A stretch of DNA of 64,000 bases from Silene latifolia (Eukaryota; Streptophyta; Magnoliopsida; Caryophyllales; Caryophyllaceae): the NCBI RefSeq assembly GCF_048544455.1, contig NC_133526.1:12354001-12418000 (forward strand). Direction: 5' to 3'. This document shows positions 34,653 to 44,322 of the stretch, piece by piece. Positions within the stretch are counted from its first letter, which is position 1. Every line of letters begins with the position of its first letter. The translations under genes and the position numbers were made by a program. The notes beneath the pieces are model-generated. The model ran no database searches and had not been told where the DNA came from. It saw nothing but the letters and a program-made list of their open reading frames with translations.

Positions 34653-35331
34653 CTTCTTGGCTTTTGGGGTGGGTTTTTTGTGTGTATATTTTTTTGTTTG
34701 GGAATGAATGTGACTAGCTTCTAGTGTCTTCCCCACAGACGGCGCCAATTGTTCCGGGTGTAATTCCAGAGCAAGTATTGTTACCACCCGTGGCTTGTAG
34801 AATGATGTCTTGAGTTGAATCCCTCTTGTCTTTATCGTTCCACTCGGCCTCTCCTGCAACAATGAACGAACTGAGGGCTTGGCTTTGTGCCAAGCGTACT
34901 CACTCCGACGCTCAAGTCAGTAAACTTAGAGGGATAAGTTGTTGTTACTTGGCTAAGGATGTATTGTAGAGAGATAAGGAAGATATTACCGGATGAATAA
35001 TGATTCTTAGGTTAATTTATGGATCCTCTCCTCAATGAAGGTTGAGGAGTATTTATAGACTTTCACCTTTTGTCACGTAGTGGCCAAGTGGCTAGCAGGA
35101 GGAAAGACCGTTCTACCCTCGGCCGATGGACCCATGGTAGGCCGGCCGAGGGGTCTTGGATATGAGTACGCGGATATGTGCCCCGGCTGGTTAGTTGCCT
35201 GGCCGAGACCCAAGTGACAGGCCGATGGGATGCATCGGCTAGGCTGTCCAAGTCGTTGACTTGCTGTGGATATCTTTGAGCTTGCTCAATATGTTGACTC
35301 GGTCAGCGGGTGCAGAATATGCCCCATCAGT

Positions 35332-36170
35332 CATAATTGACAAGTCTCTTTTATTGTAAAAGCTCAGCTTACTACCTTGGAGAATTTTTTGATAAACTCG
35401 TCCGAAGATCCTTAGTCGTGAATTTCCTCCACCCTTTCTTGAGAACTCAAGAACCGAATTGTTAGGAATATGCTCATTATCACCCATTTGAGAGTCTTTG
35501 TGATTGTGTTCCAAATCAATATTAGGAGAAGAATTTTCTTTGAAGTTTATAGGAAGGCCATCATCCGAAATGCAGGTATCCTTGACAATGGAGTCATAAA
35601 GTGGAGTAACGCAAGAGCCACAAGAAGACCCCCCCCAATTATCGTTTACTAAGATGTCCCCAATATTATCAAAATCAGTTACTTTCCCTAACCACCTCAT
35701 ATAGCAACTGGTCATCAATACTTCTTTTGCAGTTATGATTAATAGCCCGTAAATTCTTGACAACATTTAGTTCTCTAAGGATATCTTTATTCTTAGGTTC
35801 AAGCATTGACGCAGTTTCTAAATCAGTTGGCGCTTCATACAAGCTATTAGTCTTCATACAAGCTACAACTCTACGAAATAGCTAGAGCCTTAGCATTTTT
35901 AGGGAAGGACGACAAAACCAAAGAGCTGAAGTTTATGGCTACTCCATACTCATGGAGCTTATTAGCGCAAGCCGCTAAATTCAAATTTAAAGAGATTGTT
36001 AATTACAAGACAGATTCAACGTTATAGTCCTCCATAGATTCCAAAACCAAACATAAAAGTCGACATGCCATTTCATAGCAGCCGCCAATGGAGTCAAACA
36101 GTTTTTGCTTAAAGAAGTCGTTGCCCCTCTCCTTAAAGAATTTAACCTTAATCAAATGGGTTTCTTCCAT
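35332..36170 (-). pseudogene. TPR-domain (co-chaperone-like) pseudogene, upstream part
   Basis: Minus-strand reading from ATG at 36170 gives FFKERGNDFFKQKLFDSIGG, the usual start of a first TPR helix pair. After a stop comes ISLNLNLAACANKLHEYGVA and VLSSFPKNAKALAIS, matching the LNLAAC-x-K-L and P-x-N-x-KAL signatures of TPR proteins with a carboxylate-clamp-like TPR set. Another frame then has TDLETASMLEPKNKDILREL, a third TPR. The following part (35766-35340) is an open frame of 140 residues without a clear domain. At least one in-frame stop and frame changes mark it as a host-derived pseudogene. The exact parent (OEP61-, FKBP- or other TPR type) cannot be decided by eye. Confidence 0.6.
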
Positions 36171-36643
36171 TGGTAAGAAAGAACTAAAAAGTAACTAGTC
36201 ATCCTCCTTGAATTCACCATTTCCATGTACAATAACAAAGTGCTTTAGAAAAATCGCATCTATAGAAATGACAGTCATAACTTTTCACAAACAACGCTCA
36301 TTCGGAAAGCTAAGATAGAACACCTTTAAGAGGTGATTAATAACGCAAATACTCTTCTAAGAGTAGACTATTTTGAAAATTAGTAAACCAGAGATAAAAG
36401 CTTATAAAACAAGAGTTATCGGACAAGTGTTTTCGGAAAAACCACCGCACCTGACCCAAACCATCACCACCGTTTAATCACATCCGATCCCAAGCCCACC
36501 CAACTCCCACTCTAATAATTGAAACCAACACAAACAAAGTCCACCAACGAAAACCAAACAGCCGCCTCCGACGACAAAATCGAACACGGACATATATATA
36601 CATACGATAGCAAAGACAATAAATAAGGTCATGACCTCATGGT
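36171..36643. other. Spacer before the CYP76 duplication, no gene seen
   Basis: AT-rich, non-repetitive sequence with short frames only. A C/A-rich stretch at 36430-36580 encodes no recognisable domain. Confidence 0.5.
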
Positions 36644-36974
36644 ATAGACGAATGCATATAATTGGGTATGCAATATAATTTTCAAAATGTTGGGGTACAA
36701 TATAGAAAACCGAGAAACTCGAGAGTACACTGTAGAATATCCCTATAAATTATTCTTATTTATAACTGTTGTAAATAAGAATTTGTGATTATCCTTTATC
36801 GCTTTAAACATATTTAAATTGGATATTTTCGTTTTCATGTGCATGGCAAATTGACAATAATGCTTTAGTTTAAAAAAAAAAAACATTATCTCGTGGAATT
36901 TAAATTATGTGTTGGGCACTGGACATTCAACATCATCTCCAGCACCTCTGTTTCATTCCCATTATAGACACCAT

Positions 36975-36980
36975 TATAAA
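36975..36980 (+). promoter_or_regulatory. TATA box of CYP76 copy 1
   Basis: TATAAA lies 55-60 bp before the start codon in the sequence CCATTATAAAATGCTTAATT, which is conserved in copy 2. Confidence 0.6.
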
Positions 36981-38081
36981 ATGCTTAATTAGCAACGAAG
37001 CATAAGCACAAAATCATACACCACCATTACCATTATGGAGGAATGCTATTATTCAAGTTATCTACCCATCGTATTATTTCTCTGCATTATAGCATTACCA
37101 ATCCATTTTCTAACCAGAAAAAAATCAAAAATAATAAAACTACCCCCAAGTCCGTCACCAACACTTCCCATTTTCGGAAACCTTTTTAGTGTTGGTCATT
37201 CACTACATACTTCCTTAATTGAGCTAGCTAAGATTCATGGCCCTATCATGTTTCTTAGACTTGGACAACAACGGACTGTCGTTTTTTCTTCGGCCGCTGT
37301 TGTCCAAGAAATCGTACGAAAACATGATCTTACCTTTTCCGGTAGGACCGTCCCTGACGCTATTCATGCACTCAACAACCCTGAAAACTCTCTCATTTTT
37401 CCTCCTCCAACTCCGAAATGGAGAAATCTACGAAAAATCTGTAATTCCCATATATTCTGTGCCCGAAAACTTGACGATAGTCGAGTTATTCGGGAGAATA
37501 AGGTAAAAGACCTTTTATTATACGTTCAAAATTGCGCAAACACGGGAATGGTGGTCGATATTGGGCAAGCGGGGTTTAATGTGGTATTGAATGTTCTGTC
37601 GACGACTTTATGTTCATTGGATTTAGGTGATCCTTCATCGGAAGTGTCTAGTTCATTTCGAAAGACGTTTCGAGAAATAATTAAAGAAATGGGAAGGGCT
37701 AATGTTTCGGACTTTTTCCCGATTATGAAAAAGATGGATGTTCAGGGAATCAGACAGCGTATGGGTGTTTCGGCACAGAAGATATTTGATGTGTTTAATG
37801 TGATTATTGAAGAGCGATTGAGGAATCGGTGCTTGCCGGATTATGTACGACGCGACGACGTACTGGATACTTTGTTAGACATGAAATCAGAGGAAGGTGA
37901 GTATATTGAGGCAACTGCTATTCCTCGCCTCTTCTTAGTAAGTCTCTGCCTTCCGGCTTCCCCTGTAGTTACTGTAAAATTGGAGGATATGTTTTGAAGG
38001 ATTTTTTTTTTTTTTCAAAATTAATGGTTAAAACTAAAGAAATTAATAAAAATGGGTCCACCTAAGTTTGGGTTTATTATA

Positions 38082-38279
38082 ACGGTTTTTCTAAAATGTC
38101 TCAGAACTTAGTAAAGCGCGTATGTTAATAACCTTAATATGGGGTAAGAGTAACAATATATTCTCACTAATTATGAATAACAATGAGTTTATGGTTAAAT
38201 ATCTCATGAGAATATATTGTCAATCTTACCATATTAAGGTTATTAACATGTGCCCTTATGGCACATTTTAGAGAAACCC
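38082..38279. mobile_element. 198-bp MITE, 8-bp TSD, in the intron of CYP76 copy 1 only
   Basis: TTATTATA precedes (38074-38081) and follows (38280-38287) the insert. Ends ACGGTTTTTCTAAAATG and, inverted, GGGTTTCTCTAAAATG match. A long inner inverted repeat contains GTTAATAACCTTAATATGG. The empty site GGGTTTATTATAAAAAGTGC is present in copy 2 (about 41634-41653). The 8-bp duplication points to the hAT superfamily. Confidence 0.9.
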
Positions 38280-38399
38280 TTATTATAAAAAGTGCTTCGA
38301 AAACAAGTTGCTCAGCAAGGGCCGTCAAATGAATTTGAGAGACGCGATTCAAAACGTCAATCAGAGAGAGTCCTCAGACAATAAGAAAATCAATTTTTT

Positions 38400-38590
38400 T
38401 TGGCATAATAAACCATAATTTTTTTTTAAAACACAAAAGCTAATTTACTGTTGATTAAGACAATACAGAAATGAACCAACATAATGTGATTATGCTTCCG
38501 GAAGGAATCAAACTCGCACCAAGAGTAGGAACATTACCTTAAGAAAGCACGCTCACACCACTAAACCAAAGCAATTTAATGATAGTTTAT
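38400..38590 (-). mobile_element. tRNA-derived SINE in the CYP76 copy 1 intron
   Basis: On the minus strand it reads TGGTTTAGTGGTGTGAGCGT (A-box-like), GGTGCGAGTTTGATTCCTTC (B-box-like) and an A-rich tail near 38410-38425. The same SINE is in the copy 2 intron, so it was present before the gene duplication. Confidence 0.7.
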
Positions 38591-38823
38591 TACAGCCGTG
38601 TAGTGATATTATGTGCCTAAATAGAGTTTTGGGCCTCGATTCTTAGCACACTTTGAACATGCTAATCGTCGACGCCCCTGTTACTCGCTCACTAAGGGGG
38701 TTGTCATAAAGTCGCTCAAATGCGACTTTACGGTCACCCAACTATGCAGTTAAGCAGAGCCGAACTTACAATTTCAGCACCTTATTTTCCAAAACTATAA
38801 CCACGAGGCAAGTATATCGTAAG

Positions 38824-39340
38824 TAGGGGTGCTATCGAGCCGAGTCGAGCCCGAGCTTGGCATTGCTCGGCTTGTGCTCAAGAACCAAAACTCGATCTCG
38901 AGCCGATCTCAAGCTTACCCGAGCTTGTAAAAAATGTGCTCGCTATTAAGTTTGTGAGCTTTAACGCGAGCTCGAGCCAAACTCGAGCTCAAATCGAGCC
39001 TATATATAATGGCTAATTTTTTTGAATTTTTTTTCTTCATATATTTTCAATAACAAGACTCGAAGATTAAATGTAAAATATTTGGCAAATCGGTGAGACA
39101 TTTGATATACGTGATACAAAATATAATCATGATAAAATATTTGTATAAAATATGAGTAATATCTTATATTAATCACAAGTTCGAGTTACACGAGCTTTTC
39201 GAGCCGAGCCAGCGTTTGCTCGGCTTGACTCGTTAAGCTGTCGAGCTGAGCCCGAGCTCGAGCCGATCTCGCACGAGTAGAGCTTTGACCGAGCCGATCT
39301 CGAGTTGCTCGCGAGCTGTCTCGTCTCATTAACTCCCCTA
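38824..39340. mobile_element. 517-bp non-autonomous hAT element in the intron of CYP76 copy 1 only
   Basis: The 8-bp duplication ATCGTAAG flanks it (38816-38823 and 39341-39348). Ends are TAGGGGTG and, inverted, TAGGGGAG. Both subterminal regions are packed with CGAGC/GCTCG motifs in the two orientations (GAGCCGAGTCGAGCCCGAGC near the left end), with an AT-rich centre and no coding. Copy 2 has the unoccupied site (TATATCGTAAATTTTGG). Confidence 0.92.
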
Positions 39341-40539
39341 ATCGTAAGTTTTGGGAGCATTGCCAAAACCCTTAAACCAGGACACATGGTGTATAGAGAG
39401 GGACTTAACAAGGTCAGCCATTTAGGCATATTGTAACAAACCCATTTATCTCCTAAATACATGCATATTAGAGATAAATACTCCTAAATCTTATTTATTG
39501 GGTAATTTAGTGACTTATTTGTAAATGGTTCTTTCTTCGTTTAGGAATTAATTGTTGCAGGAACAGATACAACATCAAGCTCCTTTGAGTGGGCAATGGC
39601 AGAACTAATTCAAAATCCTAGCAAACTCAAAAACTTACAAGCAGAGCTTGAAGAAACAATTGGAAAAGGAAATTCGGTTCAAGAATGCCATATCACTATG
39701 CTTCCATATTTGCAAGCAATTATCAAGGAAACCTTTCGATTACACCCTCCAGTTCCGATCCCAGTTAGGAAAGTCGAATCAAACGTAAACATGTTTGCGT
39801 ACACAATCCCTGCAAACTCAATGGTGTTACTTAACGTATGAGCCGTTGGAAGAGACCCTAAGACTTGGGATAACTCTGAGAAATTTGAGCCCGAACGATT
39901 TTTAGGATCCAAGATCGACGTCAAGGGTCATAATTTTGAGTTGATTCCATTTGGTGTCGGACGTCGAATTTGTCCGGGTATGCCATTGGCCAATCGAATA
40001 ATTCCTCTTATGATTGCTTCACTCGTTCATGAGTTTGATTGGATACTTGAAAATGGTATCACACCCGGAAATATGAACATGGAGGAAAAATTTGGATTCA
40101 CGGTTGAGAAAGCTCAACGACTTCGTGTTGTTCCATTTTTTCGTTAATAATTTACTATTTCCATTCCATTCATAAAAATAATTTCCATGTCAATAACACG
40201 AATTTATGTTGCAAGATTTATAGACGAATGCATATAATTTAGGGGTATGCAATATAATTTTCAAAATGTAGGGATACAATATAGAAACCGATAAACTCGA
40301 GGATACAATATCCCTATAAATTATTCTTATTTATAATTGTTGTAAATATGAATGTGTACTTTTCCTTTACCTTAAACCGGATATTTTCATTTTCAACAAG
40401 ATTTTGTGCATGGCAAATTGACAATAATGCTTTAGTTTATAAAAAAAACATTATCTCGTGGAATTTAAATTATGTGTTGGGTACTGGACATTCAACATCA
40501 TCTCGACCACCTCTGTTTCATTCACATTATAGACACCAT

Positions 40540-40545
40540 TATAAA
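40540..40545 (+). promoter_or_regulatory. TATA box of CYP76 copy 2
   Basis: TATAAA in the same context as copy 1, 55-60 bp before the start codon at 40600. Confidence 0.6.
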
Positions 40546-40599
40546 ATGCTTAATTAGCAACGAAGCATAAACACAAAATCATACACCACCAATACCATT

Positions 40600-42948
40600 A
40601 TGGAGGAATGCTATTATTCAAATTATCTCCGCATCGTATTATTTCTCTGCATTATAGCATTACCAATCCATTTTCTAACCACAAAAAAATCAAAAACAAT
40701 AAAACTACCACCAAGCCCTTCACCAACCCTTCCCATTTTCGGAAACCTGTTTAGTGTTGGTCATTCACTACATACTTCCTTAATTGAGCTTGCTAAGATT
40801 CATGGGCCTATCATGTTTCTTAGACTTGGACAACAACGAACTGTCGTTTTTTCTTCGGCCGCTGTTGTCCAAGAAGTCGTACGAAAACATGACCTTACTT
40901 TTTCCGGTAGGACTGTCCCTGACGCTATTCATGCTCTCAACCACCCTGAAAACTCTCTCATATTTCCTCCTCCAACTCCGAAATGGAAAAATCTACGAAA
41001 AATATCAAATTCCCATATATTTTCTGCCCGAAAACTTGACGCTAGCCGAGTTATTCGAGAGAATAAGGTGAAAGACCTTTTATCATACGTTCAAAATTGC
41101 GCAAACACGGGAATGGTGGTAGATATTGGGCAAGCGGGTTTTAATGTTGTATTGAATGTTCTGTCGACGACTTTATGTTCATTGGATTTAGGTGATCCTA
41201 CGTCGGAAGTGTCTAGTTCATTTCGAAAGACGTTTCGAGATATAATTAAAGAAATGGGAAGGCCTAATGTTTCGGATTTTTTCCCGATTATGAAAAAGAT
41301 GGATGTCCAGGGAATCAGACAGCGTATGGGTGTTTCGGCACAGAAGATATTTGATGTGTTTAATGTGATTATTGAAGAGCGATTGAGGAATCGGTGCTTG
41401 CCGAATTATGTACGATGCGACGACGTACTGGATAATTTGTTAGACATGACACCAAACGAAGCAGAGTATATTGAGGCAACAGCTATTCCTCGCCTCTTCT
41501 TAGTAAGTCATTACCTTCCGGCTTCCCCTGTAGTTACTGTAAAATTGGAGTATCATGTTTGAAGGATTTTTTTTTTTTTCAAAATTAATGGTTAAAACTA
41601 AAGAAATTAATAAAAATGGGTCCACCTAAATTTGGGTTTATTATAAAAAGTGCTTCGAAAACAAGTTGCTCAGCAAGGGCAGTCAAATGAATTTGAGAGA
41701 TCCGGTTCAAAACATCAATGAGGTCCTCAGACAATAAGAAAATCAATATTTTCCTTTTTTTTAAACACAAAAGCTAATTTACTGCTGATTAAGTCAAAAC
41801 AGAAATAAACCAAAATAATGCGATTATGCTTGGGGAAGGAATCAAGCTCGCACCAAGAGTAGGAACATTACCTTAAGAAAGCAAGCTCACACCCCTAGAC
41901 CAAAGCAATTTAATGGTAGTTTATTACAGCCGTGTAGTGATATTATGTGCCTAAATAGAGTTTTGGGCCTCGATTCTTAGCACACTTTAAACATGCTAAT
42001 CGACGCCCCTGTTACTCGCTCATTAAGTGGTTTGTCATAAAGTCGCTCACTCACCCAACTATGTAGTTAAGCAGAGCCGAACTTACAATTTCAGCACCTT
42101 ATTTTCCAAAACTATAACCACGATGTCAGGTATATCGTAAATTTTGGGGGCATTGCCCAAAACCGCTAAACTAGGACACATGGTGTATAATTAGAGAGGG
42201 ACTTAACAAGGTTAGCCATTTAGGCATATTGTAACAAACCCATTTATCTCCTAAATACATGCATATTAGAGATGAATGCTCCTAAATCTTATTTATTGGG
42301 TAATTTAGTGACTTGTTTGTAAATTGTTTTTTATTCGTTCAGGAATTAATTGTTGCAGGAACAGATACAACATCAAGCTCCTTTGAGTGGGCAATGGCAG
42401 AACTAATTCAAAATCCTAGCAAACTCAAAAACTTACAAGCAGAGCTTGAAGAAACGATTGGAAAAGGAAATTCGGTTCAAGAATGTCATATCACTATGCT
42501 TCCATATTTGGAAGCAATCATCAAGGAAACCTTTCGATTACACCCTCCAGTTCCGATCCCAGTGAAGAAAGTCGAATCAAACGTAAACATGTTTGGGTAC
42601 ACGATCCCTGCAAACTCAATGGTGTTACTTAACGTATGGGCCATTGGAAGAGACCCTAAGACTTGGGATAACCCTGAGAAATTTGAGCCCGAACGATTTT
42701 TAGGATCCAAGATCGACGTCAAGGGTCATAATTTTGAGTTGATTCCATTTGGTGTTGGACGTCGAATTTGTCCGGGTATGCCATTGGCCAATCGGATAAT
42801 TCCTCTTATGATTGCTTCACTCATTCATGAGTTTGATTGGATACTTGAAAATGGTATCACACCCGAAAATATGAACATGGAGGAAAAATTTGGATTCACG
42901 GTTGAGAAAGCTGAACGACTTCGTGTTATTCCATTTTTTCGTCAATAA
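40600..42948 (+). CDS. Cytochrome P450, CYP76 family, copy 2 (intact)
   Basis: Exons 40600-41502 and 42343-42948 give 502 residues, the normal P450 length. Visible features: N-terminal anchor (about residues 8-27), LPPSPSPTLPIFGN hinge, C-helix WKNLRK, I-helix AGTDTTSS (306-313), ExxR in KETFRLHPP (363-366), PERF in FEPERFLGSK and the haem loop PFGVGRRICPG with the ligand Cys near 444. The single phase-0 intron before ELIVAGTDTT is at the position usual for CYP76. It catalyses NADPH/CPR-dependent oxidation at the ER membrane; substrate is not predictable here. The promoter is a duplicate of that of copy 1, so the two were probably co-expressed originally. It resembles general CYP76 enzymes (for example monoterpenol oxidases) and I would not call it the betalain CYP76AD type. 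Confidence 0.95.
41757..41915 (-). mobile_element. tRNA-derived SINE in the CYP76 copy 2 intron (duplicate of 38400-38590)
   Basis: It contains the same A- and B-box-like strings as the copy 1 SINE (GGTGCGAGCTTGATTCCTTC on the minus strand), duplicated with the gene. Confidence 0.7.
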
Positions 42949-43202
42949 TTTTCTATTTCCATTCCAATTCATAAAAATAATTTCCAAGTAGTTCAATAAC
43001 ACGAATTTATGTTGCAAGATTTATTGACGTTGAGGTTAAGATTTCTGTTGGTTGTATAATATACTTCATTCGTTCTAATTATTTGTTTATTGGTTGAATT
43101 AAAAATTTCTCCTAGAAAATAATAGCGTAAACTAATACGGAGTATCTATATACAATACATAATAATAAATATCTTATTTAAGATATATTATAAAACAAAG
43201 TG

Positions 43203-43428
43203 TCTTGTTTGTGACGGGTACATTTCGTCACAAGTTGAAGACGGGGTAAAATGTAACCCATTTAAGACGAAAATGTAACCATTTTACCTTAAAAAGTTAC
43301 CAGAATAATTTCTTAAGCTATAATAATTTGTCATTAAAATAGTCACATTTTGTCGTTAAAATGGCGACATTTAGTCCGTCTTCAACTTGTGACGAAAAGT
43401 ATCCGTCTTCAATGAGAATTGGTGATTA
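43203..43428. mobile_element. Foldback MITE downstream of CYP76 copy 2
   Basis: Left arm TTGTGACGGGTACATTTCGT, then CACAAGTTGAAGACGG; right arm inverted reads GAAGACGGATACTTTTCGTC, then ACAAGTTGAAGACGGAC. The arms are about 45 bp and enclose about 130 bp rich in AAAATG(T/G)(A/C)(A/G)AC-type repeats. Confidence 0.75.
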
Positions 43429-43867
43429 TATAAATATAATGTTATTCATAAATGTATATTATACTCTTGCATTTTTCCACGGGTTACACACTAATACAGT
43501 AAATAGCGATAAATACTATTTTTAAATCTATTTTTGTCAAAGACTGGACCGGACCAAAAAAATTAGAGTTTGGCCCGATTAACGACCGAAACTTTTAGAT
43601 CCAATTTTAGATCCACTAAATTTATTTTTTCAATCTTTGATCTCGTCGGTTTCGTTCGGTCCGGTCCGATCTTGGACCCGTTGTTCATCCCTACCCCTGA
43701 ACATGCCTCAATAAAAAGTAGACGTAGACAAAACGCAAAACATCAGTAGTTGGGTACCAAAAACAGTGCTTCTCCAGTCGACAACAAGTGAATTGAATTG
43801 TGTTCTTTATTTCAGTTTCCTTTGTTCATACTCTCGCTCTCAGGTATAATATTTACAGTTTACTTTT

Positions 43868-43948
43868 TCCGTCTCGATCATTTGTTTATCTTTTATAGTT
43901 TTCTTGAGAGTATTTCAATCAATGTAAATAACTGTGTGGGACGGAGGT
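43868..43948. mobile_element. Stowaway-like MITE upstream of eIF2B-beta
   Basis: CCGTCTCGATCATTTGTTTA at the left and GGGACGGAGG at the right fit the Stowaway terminus (CTCCGTCCCAAT-type). It sits about 400 bp before the start codon, in the 5' flank or a 5' UTR intron. Confidence 0.55.
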
Positions 43949-44322
43949 AGTACTTGTTTGCTTAAATTTAATCCCCAATTTTACAAACCCTAGTTCACAA
44001 TTTTTGCAATTGATTTTATGTTACGGTGATTAATATGCAACTTCTGCGATTTTCAGTCGTTCCTAGCAAATTAACAGCCCACAATTCCTCAATTGTTTAA
44101 TTGTAAATTTCAATTTCTCAATTGTTTATTCTAACTAGGCAATTTTTATGAGTATAATCATTGTTATGAGCAATTATAATGGTTTGTGATGCCATAGCTA
44201 TATTGTTATGTGATTTGATTGAATAATCGAGCTTGTTATGTGACACGACAATTCCTGAATCTGGAAATTTAGCTTATGATATTGCCAATTTCCAGGTGGG
44301 TTCTAGGGAAAGAAAGGATAAA

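Larger units (their letters stand above)
30329..35329 (-). mobile_element. Ty3/gypsy fossil of the Tat lineage, gag-only, with a nested solo LTR
   Basis: The minus-strand element has its 5' LTR at 34750-35329 (580 bp) and its 3' LTR at 30329-32251, the latter interrupted by another element. LTR ends are TGATGGGGCATATTC and CACCCGGAACA. The minus-strand sequence next to the 5' LTR, TTGGCGCCGTCTGTGGGG (34748-34731), is the Tat-type primer-binding site. The polypurine tract CGCTGGGGGAAAAT (32265-32252) abuts the 3' LTR. The coding part is gag only; no protease, reverse transcriptase or integrase is seen, so the element is non-autonomous. A tandem-repeat-rich region lies between gag and the polypurine tract, a trait known for Tat elements. 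The LTRs are very alike apart from the nested insertion, suggesting a fairly recent insertion. Confidence 0.85.
37035..40147 (+). pseudogene. Cytochrome P450 (CYP76 family) copy 1, premature stop at codon 400
   Basis: Exon 1 is 37035-37937 and exon 2 39545-40147, with intact splice sites. The protein would be an ER-anchored monooxygenase. It has an N-terminal membrane segment (IVLFLCIIALPIHFL), a proline hinge (LPPSPSPTLPIFGN), an I-helix AGTDTTSS and an ExxR motif in KETFRLHPP. Codon 400 is TGA (39839-39841) where copy 2 has TGG for Trp in NVWAIGRDP. The frame stays open after it to TAA at 40145-40147, including FGVGRRICPG, so this is the only obvious lesion. A protein ending at 400 lacks the haem-ligand Cys and would be inactive. 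About twenty residues differ from copy 2 in exon 1. The intron carries two transposon insertions absent from copy 2. Substrate unknown; CYP76 enzymes often act on terpenoids or phenolics. Confidence 0.93.
36644..43021 (+). repeat. Tandem duplication containing two CYP76 genes
   Basis: Copy 1 is about 36644-40218 and copy 2 about 40219-43021. Both begin ATAGACGAATGCATATAATT, run through promoter, exon 1, intron and exon 2, and end with CACGAATTTATGTTGCAAGA. At the junction the 3' end of copy 1 passes directly into the promoter of copy 2 with only TATA shared, as expected for a microhomology-mediated or unequal-exchange duplication. Copy 2 is shorter mainly because copy 1 gained two transposons in its intron. 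Confidence 0.92.

Noticed and set aside
38400-38590. tRNA gene in the CYP76 intron
   Set aside because: Same reasoning; no cloverleaf, A-rich tail, duplicated with the gene.
40600-42948. Betalain pathway CYP76AD enzyme
   Set aside because: Family-level motifs fit CYP76, but the N-terminal half and substrate regions are not close to remembered CYP76AD sequences; no neighbouring betalain gene.
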